In this document: positions 23,475-36,064 of the stretch, one piece after another
How positions within the stretch are numbered: position 1 is the first letter of the stretch
Layout: each line of letters opens with the position of its first letter
Assembly (NCBI GenBank): GCA_037954235.1
Contig: JBBMOA010000012.1
Span: 11,690,144 to 11,754,143 of the forward strand
Reading direction: 5' to 3'
Length of the DNA: 64,000 nt
Source of the DNA: Aulostomus chinensis
Lineage: Eukaryota; Chordata; Actinopteri; Syngnathiformes; Aulostomidae
Made by a program: the position numbers and the translations under genes
Notes under the pieces: model-generated
The model's input: only the letters and a program-made list of their open reading frames with translations
What the model was told of the DNA's origin: nothing
Database searches by the model: none

Positions 23475-26400
23475 TTAGTATCCTTGTAGTCCATTGTAAA
23501 CCTTCTGTACAGAACCTTGTTTCAGAAGACTCCGGATACCTGGAGGAACACAATAATGCTTATGAATGACAGTAAAAACCATGTAACTTTAGAAAGAAAC
23601 TAGATTTGGTAAGAACAGGTCCCTACTGGAGCTGTGTGAAGGGTACCAATCAGGACAATAATTGATCGAAATAGCAACATCATTTACAAAAAAAAACAAC
23701 TTTGTTTTAATGTCCAATTTGTTGAACGAAAAGAAAAATCGAGCTTTGCCTTTTAAACATAGATGTTAACACATTTGGTAGCACGAGCATTAACGCCACA
23801 GTTACTTAAATGACTACCAGTCAAGAAGATTAGGTCTAACATTTCAAAACTAAAATAGGATGAGAAACGTATTCCCTCCTAAAGGCAGTTCCAATTCAAA
23901 CTGGGTTGAGGGTCCGTCAAGTTACATGCGCAAGGCATTCGACGGAGCAAAGTAACGCTTCAGTTTTCCACCACAAATCAGAGATGTAAGCAGACGTTCC
24001 ATGAGGACAAATGACAGACACACTCCCACAGATGAAGAGCGATACATAACGCGGAAAAGACGAGCAAGCTGAGCGGACGGGCGAATCCATCAACAAACAC
24101 ACAAAGCTAATTTGCCATTGCAGACTAAACGCAGTCTGTTCCTGGTCACGCATCTTCCACCAGCACAGTGCATGAGCGCAGCTTCTCTCCAAGATAACCG
24201 GGAGGTGGGTGCCTCAGCAACACCCCTCCAGCCAAGCCCTCACCGTCTTTCTGCTGCTCATCCAGCTGTGTCTGAGGAAACTCCACGTCAAAGGTGATGA
24301 TGAGAGAACCCCGAATGTTGATGTTGTCAAAGTTGGGCAGACCCTCCCCTTTCTTCCACATTCTGGCTCCAGGTTTAGTGATCTTATCTCTTACTATGTG
24401 GACCTGTGAGGCAAAAACAGATTCAGTCACCTGCTATGGCATTAACATGATCAAAGCTGTGATAAAAATGTAGAGAACCTTGTGTCCGTCCAAATGTACG
24501 ATGTCCATCTCAAAGCCGACCAGAGCCTCCACCAGGGAGATGGTGACGTTGGTGTACAGGTCATCTCCCCTGCGCTCAAACACAGGATGTCTACAAGGAA
24601 AAGCATCCACGTGTCATGTTACTGTTCGTCAATAATGTCATATATGACTCCATCAATTAGGTTGGTTCGTACTTTAAGACTTTGATACGGAAGCGCAGGT
24701 CTCCAGGTTCCCCGTCAATGTGAGGCTCCCCTGTGAATGCATGAGAGACGTTACAGCCGAACAGCCACTATACAACTAATAATGGATTCTTTTTAATGTT
24801 AAGAAAGTTTACCTTCTCCGATGAAAGGGTACTCCATCTCATCTCTCACTCCCTGTTCTATCTCGACCTCTAAGGTTCTCTCTTCATTTACAAGTCTGTT
24901 GGACAGAATCCCGGGATATTAGGTTTGTTCAGCTTGGTTTTGGGATATGAAAGGAGGGATGCTTCAGTCTGAACACTTGTATAGATGCATCTTCATTTAT
25001 GAAAATATCCAACTTACTTTACATTGGGACATTCGTCACACACCATCTCTTGTGTCATCTGGAAACGGCCCGGTCCGAGCTGCGTCGTCCTCATCTCCTG
25101 TCTGCAGTTGCACTTTCTCTTCCCAGGAGCTTCTTTAGCTACTGGCTTGTTACGTACAACCTACGCGACATTTGCTCATGTTAAAGAGAGGGAAATGGTT
25201 TGTGGTACAAAATTCAAACACGACTTGAAATTCACGATTGTGTTACTGCATCATCACCTCCACAAAATTCCCAGAGTACACTTCTTCAAGCGTGACCTCC
25301 AGGTCTAGTATGATGTCGTTTCCTCTGGGGATGTTCCTGTCCTGTTGTTGTCGGTTGCCTCCGAACATGAAACCAAAATCGCCAAAGAAGCTAAAGAGGA
25401 AGGAGAGAGTAAGATGAAAGAAGAACCTGCCATTGTTTGATCAAGATAATCTCTGCTCCTATTTATAGAACTACTCATGGCTTTAAAGGACAAATCAAAC
25501 TAAACTATTTGCTTGTTATAAAATACTAGTTTTTCTTTAAATCACAATCATCATTTAGCATCGGAGTGCAAAGGCCCGTGATGAATCTGACCTGGAGAAG
25601 ATATCGTTGTGTGAGCTGTGGTGACCCTCCTTGAGTCCATCTTCTCCGTAAGCGTCATACTGTTTCCTTTTCTCCTCATCTGAGAGAACCTAAAAATAAA
25701 CAGCCCATCAGCCACACTGAAACTTTTCATCATTGGTTCTTACAACGTGCAGAACCCAGCTGAGCCAAGCCCGCAGTGGACCAGAGGTGGGGTACACCTC
25801 AAACAAATAAACCATCTAATGCATCATTATTTGCTCTGACATCTAGTGCGTAGCTCTGGTAACATTAAAAGTCAAACTGACCGGTCACCGAGTGCAGAGT
25901 GGTGCAAAAACTCTCTCAGACCCTCCCATGCACGCTTGTTTGACCAGCTCATTTGGGCTTTGGTTGATGAATACAAAACATGGATTCAGACAGTAATTTT
26001 GTAATGTCATTAGGTTTTCATGTGTAGTTTCATGTCCTGCATTTATAATCAAGAACATAAGCCCAGACCCAGCAGACATGTTTATCTATGCCACTACCTA
26101 AAGAGTGGAAATGGTTTAATAACAGCTGCCCATCTTAAACTTTTGTTTTGAATACCATGTTAGAATAAAAATACTTCATAAATGATGCGTTTCCTTCCAA
26201 TCAAAAACAAGTTGTATGAGCTGTGGTCAAGGAAGCAAAGAAAAACAGGTTCAGAATGTGAAGTATTCACAGCTTGAAATGCAGGTTAACTGCATTATAT
26301 TGAGTTTTTTTTCCAATACTTTGATCAGCTCATTTTAAAACAGGACAAACTCAAAATAAACACTTTTCTATATGAAGGCATTTCAGCACCTCCCATCCAT

Positions 26401-27553
26401 AAAGTGGGATTGTTACCTTTCCGACCTTGTCAACAGAAACCAACCATTGTAAAGTAGAATTCATGGCAGGACAGTTGGATTGTGTTTTAATGTACTGTAT
26501 GTGTGTAATGAAGTAGCCAGTGAGTGTAGAAATACTACTACTATTTTTGCACCAATAATATTACTTATACTGTGACTTGTAGCATACTGACGGGGGTTAA
26601 TGATACAGTCCAGGTCAATCAAACACATGACCACTGCCGGTCATGTCAAACTGCTATGAGAACAAAGGTTCGTCAACACCTGCTATGCTCCGGGTTCCTC
26701 CACGTCTGGTCTATGTGAACGCAAACCATGCTTCGCAACAGCCAATCAGATGTAGACACACGGTCAAGCGGACCAATCACAGTCACCCGACCGTTTCCAA
26801 CAGCAACGAAGTAACTAGCTTCCGCGTAGTCAACCAAAATCTGTCACTTTAGTTAACATAACTATCACCCGATCCCAAATAAGTTTACCGCGTTTTTCCA
26901 CAGCTGTTGCCAACGTCTAACATTCAACAGTAAGACATACCCACCTCATACGCTGCACCCAAGTCTGCAAATTTGTCTTGAGCTTTCGGGTCATCTTGAT
27001 TTCTGTCGGGATGTAACTGGAGAGCCAGCTTCCTGTAGGCTTTTTTGATATCCCGTACTGATGCGCTCTTGCTCACTCCCAGGATCTTATAAAAATCTCG
27101 CCTACAGGAGAGATAATGCAGTTTATGTATACACGGGGTCATGCCAGCTAATGCTAGTTATGTTTAACTTTGTTGAATAACTGACAGGCAATGATAAGGA
27201 AGCCTCAATATGTTCTACCGGTGTGTGTTGTTAGCTTATTAGCTAGCCAGTCCTCCAAAACCGTTACAGAGCGGTGGAAAATGAATTAAGCAAACGTAGT
27301 TGACCTAGTTTACATACAGCTATAAACACTAAACTACAACGACAGACTTAATAGCAAGTTAGCTCCGTGTCCGCTCCACTCAAGGAGCACTGGGTGGACC
27401 AATCACAGAGAAACATGTGTACCAGCTGGCGATGCTGTTTCACCACTGCGTGCGTACTCTCCTAGCGCCAACCACTTACCCAGCACACACTACGCTGATT
27501 ACATACAGAAGCAGGCAGCACGCAGTGCACAGGTTCATCCCCTTGGCAGCCAT
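23475..27553 (-). CDS. dnajb11: DnaJ homolog subfamily B member 11 (ERdj3), ER co-chaperone
   Basis: ERdj3 is a luminal ER Hsp40 that binds unfolded proteins and passes them to BiP. Coding exons, 5' to 3': 27480-27553, 26945-27101, 25592-25689, 25258-25390, 25018-25160, 24813-24895, 24673-24730, 24479-24590, 24244-24403, 23475-23539. All have GT-AG borders and consistent phases, giving 360 aa (human 358). Residues 1-25 are a signal peptide. The J domain follows, with the HPD motif at 55-57, then a Gly/Phe linker. The cysteine-bearing substrate domain has Cys171, 173, 195 and 198 in the family's C-x-C and C-x-x-C pattern. The C-terminus VQKVYNGLQGY is characteristic. The start at 27,553 was chosen because it begins the signal peptide directly; an upstream in-frame open stretch lacks conserved sequence. 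It is divergent to tbccd1. A possible alternative membrane-anchored 3' end is listed separately. Confidence 0.97.
26690..26845. promoter_or_regulatory. CCAAT-box cluster inside dnajb11 intron 2
   Basis: Two CCAAT boxes in one orientation (about 26,735 and 26,773) lie near exon 2. The context GGACCAATCACAG at about 26,770 recurs at about 27,396 in intron 1. This could mark a CpG-type promoter extending into the gene. Functional role is inference. Confidence 0.25.
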
Positions 27554-29869
27554 ATATCCCAAATATCTGTAAAAGAAATGGCCAAAAGAAGAGCCGGCTT
27601 TTGAAGGTGGGGCTCCGCTGCCAGTCAAATAAAGCCTTCTAGCGCTTGTCAGAGAAATCCCGCCCACTGGAAATCACAAGATCCGCCCATCCGCAGAAAC
27701 TCCGCCCACTATTAAAGAAACATCTCTCAGCCTTCGCTGGAAAGCAGCATCACGTGTGTAAGTTTGCCACGAGTGGGGTTTTATTTTATTTCACCAGAGA
27801 TAGTTGGCATTATTTACTGTCCTGATTGGAAACCAAAACTGATCCAAAGTGGGGTTAAAGAGCTATACAGGGGGTGTGTAAAGAGCACACTTGTGGGACC
27901 GCTACGACCGACAAAGCGCGAGTATTCAATCTGACAGTTGTGCTGAAGTTACTTTCCAAAACGGTGTAAAGGAATAAAGTAATAAATTATTATGGAAACC
28001 TAATTTACACAGTTCCTTCCTTGATACTTTTCAAATCATATTGCATTCTTGTCTTTATTTTCTACTACTTCATTAAAATACATTGCTGCAAATACCATTC
28101 ATTAAACCTACAAAACGAAAATCATAACAGATGTTAGAGCCCAGTTTCTTTAAGAAAGTAAGCACATACAACGGTTACCTACAGAGCACAAGTTAATGCA
28201 ATTTTATCACTTTTCCAATTTTGTGAGTTTTTTTTAATTGTTCCCTAACGTCTAAACTATTCTACAAAATCTAAGAAAGACGGTTGATGATTAAAAAATT
28301 TGAATGTATGATTATGAAATCGTGCAAATTACTGAATTAAATTAGCACTACGGACTGATCTGATCAGTTTAGGCTGTAGTTAAAGAAACCAAAATTAGAC
28401 ATTTCTATATGGAAGACAAGTATATGATAACGACAGAGGTCTTCTGGGGATATTTTACAAAATATGCAGTCTTCATCAGTGTCCTACTTATATCTGTGTA
28501 GAAATAACTTGCAGGGATTAAAAAGTGTGTCATCAGTTAAAGAGAAACTTCCTTTATCTTGATAATGCCCGAATATGTTGAGAGAACGCACCAAATTTTG
28601 GTCAATTTAAATTAGAGATTAAGATATTCCAGGAAGAGACCGCACCTGGAACAGAAATCTCTTGTCTGTGCAATAAAGATCGTGTTTTAACCATTAAAAA
28701 AAAAAAACCTTTTCAGACTCACAAACTGAAGTTATCGTCGGTCACGTGACACTGGTATTGTCTGTCGTATGGGTCCGCGGAGACGCCGCCGGTGTCAAAG
28801 AGGAGGACGCGCCAAATAGGAAGAGTAGGAGCAGTGGATGAGTTACTTCCCCGGCTACGTAGATCTGCCTCTCCTCACAACAAACTACATCAGATTTTCC
28901 ATCTTTAAATATTCACTTATGAGTCTCTTGACCTATCGAGTCCCTCTCCCATCGAGACGGAACAGTTCTTTGCCTGGCTGAGGACAGAAAGTAAGAGAGA
29001 ACGACACACCGCTGTTGTTGCCCATCTCCTCTGCTTTGCTTTGCTAGCTTCTGGTGGCTAAAGCTAACTCCGGCGAACAACCTTAGTAAGTTAACTTTGG
29101 GAAATTCCTCAGCTAATTTCACATGCCTCCAGAACACTCTGAGTTTTTAACAGCTAATTTTACTTTTTTAATTGCATAATTTTCGCAAGCGTCCTCTGTC
29201 TTTTTTTTAACCAAATAGTTCAACTTACTGACCCAATTATGCTATGAAGGTGGCTTGAGCTGCTCCGTCTCATATGAGCTCACAAGACTTCATCATACAA
29301 CACATATACGTTTATGTGCACACTGCTCGTTGTCATTACCTTCGGGAGGGTGTGTTTTGCTTGTTGGTTTTTCTGTCCAACGGCAGGTGAAGCCTCCCAG
29401 CTGGTTCAGATCAGCTGATTTGGCTGCCTCTGTTGTTTGTGGTGGTTACCAAACACTTGACCGACATTGGTGTTAAACATAAGCTATGTTTTTGAACTCT
29501 TATTGTTGCAGCACACTGTCTTGTGTATTTCTCTGAGTAAGGAGCTGGAACCGCTGCTCATGTCAATGCCTCCTTTTACTTCAAACAAAACTATTAAACG
29601 TGTAGTAAAGGGTATTTTCATATATTTGGGACATATTAGAATGATCTTGGTGGAGGTCTGTGCTCTCTAAGTGTAACTGGTTTTTATTTACTTTGATATT
29701 GTAGACTGCATATATGGGTGGATGAAAGGTCAACTCCCCTAAATTGAAGCCAAAACATCTTGGCTGCCCCCTGGTGGCAGGCTGCAGTACAGGTGAAGTT
29801 GAACTAAACTTGCTTGCCTTTATGTTTTGTGTTCAGGGTCCACATCTTTACTTGTCTTTCTCCTCAGAC
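27554..29869. promoter_or_regulatory. Divergent dnajb11/tbccd1 intergenic and promoter region
   Basis: About 2.3 kb between the two start codons. A palindromic GTCACGTGAC E-box (USF/TFEB-type CACGTG core) sits at 28,741-28,750 just upstream of a CG-rich patch (about 28,770-28,860), and a second CACGTG lies near 27,752. A probable untranslated first exon of tbccd1 ends at 29,085, where TTA|gtaagt is a strong donor. The first coding exon begins after the acceptor ctcctcag at 29,867. Confidence 0.5.
28741..28750. promoter_or_regulatory. GTCACGTGAC palindromic E-box
   Basis: A ten-base perfect palindrome with a CACGTG core, in the shared upstream region close to the inferred tbccd1 transcription start. 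TFEB/USF/MYC-type factors recognise such sites; which one acts here is unknown. Confidence 0.45.
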
Positions 29870-32800
29870 ATGGAGAAAGACGGGGTGAGCATATGGCCCC
29901 GTATGGAACCCTTCCTCCTAGGTTCCCTGCAGGTGACTATACGCTGTTGAAGTATTGAATGTTTTGATCTCATCCGGTAGAGAATAATAACTTCAGCATC
30001 TTTTCAATTGTAGGTGGCCCCATCTTCCAAGCTCAGCCTGCACTATCTTCGTAAGATGGCCATCTATGTACGGACCCGGGATGGCTGCTTTCCTGTCCTG
30101 GGCTGGCCTATGTGGAGGCATATTGCATGTGGAAAGCTACAACTTCCAGAAGACCTCGCATGGCTCTACTTTGAGACCTTTGACCTTTTTATTGGCCACA
30201 CACCTGAAGAAAGGTTGGAGTGGGCTGAATGTCTCTCCCAGTGCTCCTCCAAGAGTGAGCTGGACCAACAAAGGAACAAGGTGAGTGAAGTGATATGGGT
30301 GGAGTGGTTTACCTCAGAATGTCACACTATCTCATCTCATTGTTTCTTCGAACTCTTTTGTATCATGGCTGACTTATTGTTGTGTTCTACCCCGGTCAAC
30401 ACAATAACCGTGCTCTCAAATATGAGAAGGAAGTACACTTGGACACAAACCCTCGTTTCCTTCCTCTCCAGATGTCTGTGGACACGTTACAGTTCCTCCT
30501 CTTCCTCCACATCCAGCAGCTGAACCGTGTTTCTCTGCGAAACTCTCTAATCGGCGAAGAGTGGCCCAGCCATCGCACTCGCTCGCCCTCTCCGTCAGAA
30601 AGAGAGGCCAAGACCAGCTCCCAGAACAAGGTCGCCTCACAGATGCAGAAATTGACATTTCATCAGTTCTAATGTAACATTAATTAGTCATTCATAACTG
30701 GATTGGGATTAAGTAGCTTTATATATAACAGCTTGAAAGTTATGGCACGGTTGATCTTCCCAGTATGAAGGTAAAGTCTGCAGATAAAATTAAACCATTC
30801 AAACTGTGATGGTTTGTTTGACATGGTGTCATCGTCCATGACTTTGATGTGACTGTTTCCTAACTTGCCATAACTTTCCTTCTGTTTTGTGGCGAATGGT
30901 TGGTAACCGCCTGTTATTGTGCCACCAGTAAAACTGGAGAAGCATGTCGCTGTGTGCGAACCCCATACATGCGGCTTCTATTTCAGGGTTTGAGTTACAA
31001 TTTTCAGATTAACTTGTTGCGCGGGGAAATCAAGAGAATCATATTGCATGTAAAAAATTTAAATATAGCTCAGTCATCAAATAAAATGCACATGTTGTTG
31101 GCTCTTTCTGATGTGGTTTTGGTTTTATTTGTCAGAACTGGGATGACCAGGCCCACCTGTCCTTCATGCAGAGCCATCTTGCGGAGCTGCTGGAGCTGCT
31201 GGTGGAGCCGGCCCAGCTGTCCCAGTCTGGACAAGCCCTTCGAGACTGCCAGGTCTGTGGGCAGTCAGCACAAATCCTGTTTTGCTCATAGCTGTTAAAT
31301 TCAACAATGTAATTTGTATATATGGTGTTTTTCGTCATGAATCATCAAGGACACGAAAACAGACTCCTGACTGCCTATCAGGACTCTTCGACATTTATAA
31401 TGCGAAGAAACTGATTTTAAAGTTGTTGTTTTTGCCAGATCCCACTAGAGGCTGTACGGAGCCTGGGTTTGCTCTTGGAGGGCTCGGTTTGCCACAGCAG
31501 TGTCATTCAACCTGTCCACCGGCTGCTGACCAAAGGTCCCCTCCAGACTCAGGCTGGCTACAGCACCACCAGCTGCTCCTTCCCCCTGCACAAGCTTCTC
31601 TCCTGTCTCCAGCACAACCTCACACTCAATCCTTTTGGGATAACAGCCTGCTTACGCTCAGGGAAGAAACTAGCCTGGGCCCAACAAGGTATCCCACAAG
31701 ATAAGCTTTAAAAACAGTACAGTAGTGGCAGGCCTTACAAGTGCTGTTCCAGTGAGACTTGTAATATGTCAGGAATGTTGTGTGGTGAGGGGCAGTATGG
31801 AAGGTTCCAGCTTGTCCTTAAACATTTCTTTGGTGTTCTTTTTACTCTGTGCTTGTGCTCTTTAGTTGAGGGGGCCATGAAGAGAGCCAAGATCGCACGG
31901 AACACCCACATGGCTCCACCTGGCAGTAAGATGGTGCTGATGTCCCAGGTCTTCAAACAGACTCTGGCTAAAACCTCAGAAAAGCTGACAGGCGCCAACA
32001 TCAAAATCCACAGATGCTCGGATGCCTTCATCTACCTGCTCTCACCTCTCAGGTAAAGTTGGCCACCATTATTTTAGCTTTGTGAAGGACTTTTTGGTAC
32101 ACAACTCACCTATCATGGTTTCTTCTCTCCAGATCAGTTAATGTGGACAAATGCAGAGACACCACAGTGGTTCTGGGTCCTGTTGAGACCAGTGTCCACA
32201 TGCACAGCTGTCAGAATGTGCGGCTGGTGTGTGTGGCAGGCCGGATCGCTGTTGGAGCGTGCTCACGTTGCACTGTCCACGCCCTAACACCCACTCGACC
32301 TTTACTCCTCCCTGGGAACACAGACATCACCCTAGGGCCTTTCCACACATTCTACCCCTCTCTGGAGGATCACATGGCTAGCGTGGGGCTGGCGGTGGTC
32401 CCCAACGTCTGGGATCAGCCCTTACTGCTGGGGACGGAGGGCCTCGTCAACCCTTCTCCCAATACATCGTCCAATCCGGACCCTGCCTGCTACCATCTGC
32501 TGCCTCCTGCTGAGTTCCACACGTTGGTTGTGCCTTTCCAGATGGAGGGGGATACATGTGAGGTACCAGGGGGGTTACCACCTAAATATCAGACAGCACT
32601 TGATGAAAAGCAGAAGAGAATACAGACCTGGCAGAGGACTGTGACAGAAGCCCGGCTCAACAAGTGAGTGTTAATCCAGACCCTTGGTATACATCACTCA
32701 TCATCTTTGGGTGGTTCGTTATCTGGCATGCTCTTTTCATAAGTGGAATGTCAAAATGGAAGAACCACTAAAAGGTAAAGAACCACATGGATTCAGGAAA

Positions 32801-33832
32801 ATATAATTTCACTCTTTGCCAGCAGGAAAGAAAAATACAATAAGCCATAGAAAAATCCTGTGTACAGCAGCAATGTTTGTAAGTCTTCACCACATGGGAT
32901 GTTACATTACGCTTTTTCAGCCAAACAAAGTACAGTAGGAGACATGAAGCTCTGCTTTCACTGCCCACGCTGGAAATGAGAGGGAATTAACGAGTTTTAG
33001 GCTGGCATATACGATTAAGAGTAAAAGCTGCATTTTGGCCCCTAGCTACATAGCCAACAATTATCCATCCATCCATTTTCTTCTGCTTATTCTTGGTAAG
33101 GGTTTGGGGGGGGGGGGGGGGTTGGAGCCTATCCCAGTGGCTACGGGCGAGAGGCAGGGTTCACCCTGGACAGGTCGCCAGTCCATCGCAGGGCCAACAT
33201 ATAGAGACAAACAACCATTCACACTCAGTCATACCGACAGTCAAGTTAGAGTGCTAACAATTATAATTAAATGACATAATGGTATTTGTTTTATCCACTG
33301 TTAAATATGTTGTTTTCCAGTTGCCTTTCTTTACCTTCATTGAACCATTTTTACTCGTGCCACCCATCCAGAAGTGTGCCTGAATCCATGTTGGCCGCTC
33401 ATCAGGTGACAGGATATGGATTTCAGTCGTGACATCCTGTAGCTTACATAAGGGATTCATAACTCAAAAAAGCACAGCGAATGCACAACAGGAACAACCC
33501 TTACTTATATATAATTATGTGTATGTTTTCCACCAGTTTTGCCCATGAAAACAATCTGCCTGTGTAGGTCTCAGCTGTTAACCTCTTTCTGTATCGTAAC
33601 TCATTTCTCATTTTTCTGAAGGGAGCAGAGGCGGAAGTTCCAGGAGTTGGTAGAGGTCAAGTTTCATGAATGGCTTCTAGAAACAGGGCACAGGCAAGAG
33701 CTGGATAGCCTTATCCCACCTACCGCCCCCCCTCAAAGAACCTCAGATGGGCCTGCAGAGGACAAACCCCGAGTTAATGACACTATGTATTCAAGGACTG
33801 GAGAGACAGTGGGACAATCATCTGTGGCTTGA
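29870..33832 (+). CDS. tbccd1: TBCC domain-containing protein 1
   Basis: TBCCD1 is a centrosomal protein related to tubulin cofactor C, needed for centrosome and Golgi positioning. Coding exons: 29870-29932, 30014-30280, 30472-30630, 31136-31252, 31439-31688, 31866-32052, 32133-32663, 33622-33832; total 594 aa (human 557). Recognisable family segments include SKLSLHYLRKM and MWRHIACGKLQL near the N-terminus, SVDTLQFLLFLHIQQLN in exon 3, VEGAMKRAKIA in exon 6, and the TBCC/CARP beta-helix region (about residues 330-430) with KIHRC, FIYLLSPLRSV and TPTRPLLLPGN. The start lies three bases after an acceptor and gives the family N-terminus. The extra length over human is mainly in the exon 3-5 linkers and a longer hydrophilic C-terminus after the conserved LDSLIPP. 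A repeat fragment lies in the last intron. Confidence 0.96.
33060..33255 (-). mobile_element. Teleost non-LTR retrotransposon 3'-end fragment in tbccd1 intron 7
   Basis: Read on the minus strand, this ends in a run of GGAT repeats, preceded by a poly-C/G stretch and by motifs (GGCGACCTGTCCAGGGT, GATAGGCTCCAACCCC) that I know from a very common fish LINE/SINE 3' end. No open frame remains. Family (L2/Maui-type or RTE-type) is not certain. The poly-G run at 33,105-33,121 belongs to it. Confidence 0.6.
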
Positions 33833-35130
33833 TGACTGGTTTGGGTCTTCAGCAGCAGGATCCCTGGAACAACATGTCTCTGAATGCTCTTATTGGGTTT
33901 TCTTTTTGTGGTCATTTTCACCCAGCGAAGCCGGAGCCAACGATTCAGTTACGGTCGGGCTTTCATGGCAACTTGTGTCCTGCTCCGTCTCGAGTGGAAG
34001 CTGGTACTATAAGAGCTACTTCACAGCCACACTCTTACAAGTCTGAGCTATGTAGCAAGTGCACACTTTGAAGCGGCATCACAGCCTCCTCTCTTTGGAT
34101 GAAAGGTTGTGAGAACTTTAAACAAGACGGGTGTAGCATCTTTGAAGTTACAACTTTGAGACTCAGAAAGCCAGTTGGGCAGTGTCACTGATGAAAACAG
34201 CTGTCCCTTCCCTTCTATACTGTAGACTACATGTTGTCTGGGTACATAATAATTTAGGGATGTTGACATTTTTAGATAAAGAGAAGTACATGCTGATGTA
34301 GCACTTGGGGTTTGAAGATAGTTTAGTGCACTTATAGTTTGGTCATTAATATTTTTACATGTTGGGGTATAAAATCAGAGCTTGTCGACGAGACAGGAAG
34401 GAATGTCATTGTAATTTATTGTAGGTACAAGCAACAGAACGTCCAGTACCTTCTTTTATGTGTTTCCATTTTGGCTTGATAAGACAAGGGTACTCAGTAG
34501 CGTATTCCGTAAATACCCATAGGGGTCGACTCAAGCATGTTGAATGTCTGGCCACACCCTCATTTGTTCTGACCAGATGTCTCTCTGACATCACTGATGG
34601 GGGTGTGGCCACAACATGGAAGTGCTGCAGGTTGTACCAAACACGTCTGATTCACTGATGGAGCAGCTAAGCTTAATTTAAACTTTGCTGTTGTCTGATT
34701 TGCTGCATTCTTAAATGTATATTTTTCTATGAATTTGTGATATGTATATTTTTAGTATTATAGTGCTATAATATTTCACAGATGAATATATTGTCCAGAG
34801 GCTATTTTTAGCATAAATACCTCCAAGTATGCGTCATTAGCTTTCTTTTTTCACGTGACACCACAGAGCAGCTACACCTGTCACCCGAGGCAGCATTTAT
34901 GTAATTGAGGGAAGATGATGAATATGTTTACTGTAAGAGATTTGTATTGGTGAACATTTCTTCAACATGCTGGGATGTTTTTCGTGATGTAATCGATCAT
35001 GACACTGCACAATGCCTTACTGCTCATTTTAAAATTTTGTTATCATCCCATGCACCTCTATGCAGTTACTGTATAAAGAGCACTAGAGTTTTGATTGTTG
35101 GAACAAATAAAGATGACTAAAATGACATCA
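33833..35130 (+). other. tbccd1: tbccd1 3' UTR
   Basis: No coding signal follows the stop. An AATAAA at 35,106-35,111 is the best polyadenylation signal, implying a 3' UTR of about 1.3 kb. Earlier AT-rich segments have no canonical hexamer that I noticed. Confidence 0.5.
35106..35111 (+). promoter_or_regulatory. tbccd1: Polyadenylation signal AATAAA (tbccd1)
   Basis: Canonical hexamer 1.3 kb past the tbccd1 stop and 850 bp before the crygs TATA box. Confidence 0.5.
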
Positions 35131-35959
35131 CCTGCTTGATTGTGCTTTGGAGTGCAGAAAGCTGCTTCACATTTGGAAGAGTGGAAACTTTCTGAATGAT
35201 GCTGATGTTCGTAGTAAAGAAATGCATGAGGCTGCATTCCAGCTACGACCACAACTAGTAGTTGTTGTTGCATCCGTTACGCAGAACCACTAAGGTTCTA
35301 ATTAAGGTGTATTTCTGCTCAATTACATTTCAGAAGGTCCTGTAACTCCATTATATTTATTCAACAGATGTTGGAGAATGTTTTGATGCAGCAGGAATGT
35401 GCTCCAATAAAATATGAATTCTGTAACATACAAATTAATCAAATGAACTCAACTAGCTGCAGGAATAAAATGCTTAAAAGCCAACGAATGCATCGCTATT
35501 GGATGAGTACTCCTACCTACGAAGTATTTGCTGATAATTTGAGGTGCAGGCCATTCATTCGTGATGTAGTATTTTGGAACTGTAATTACTGCAAGCAAAG
35601 TATTTGAATATTTGTTCAAATACTGAACACAACTGGATCTGGATTCATCCATAAGGCAAAAATAAGTCATGAGTTGGCAGGTCCTCGCCAGGTGGGGGCA
35701 TGCTGGTGGAGCTGGCATGTGTAATATGGTGGGAGAGCAGGAGAGGGGGGTGGGCACTGGACCCAGCCAGTAGAGAAGTGTGGGGTCAATGGACGCTTAC
35801 CATGCCCGGCCATTATGCCGTAATCCTTCCTCGCTTTTCTGGAAAAACTGAATAGCACTAGAATCACTGACTCAATTTTTGGATCTCATTTTCATGACAA
35901 AGCGATTGTTCCCCTTTTTGCCTCCCCTGTTGCTGTTTATAAACGTGTGGGAGCAGGGA
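35131..35959. other. Intergenic spacer between tbccd1 and crygs
   Basis: About 0.8 kb with no coding signal. Its right end should hold the lens promoter of crygs. Confidence 0.5.
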
Positions 35960-35966
35960 TATAAAA
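35960..35966 (+). promoter_or_regulatory. crygs: TATA box of crygs
   Basis: TATAAAA about 100 bp upstream of the start codon, as expected for gamma-crystallin promoters. Transcription would begin near 35,990 with a short 5' UTR. GC-rich flanks (GGGAGCAGGGA... / ...GGGACCGG) match a core promoter. Confidence 0.75.
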
Positions 35967-36064
35967 GGGACCGGTGAGGTTCCAGTGCAATATCGAGACC
36001 TCAGGGGAAACACAACCAACAACCACTTAGCATCACCAAGGCCGTCTCACACATTTGATCCAAG

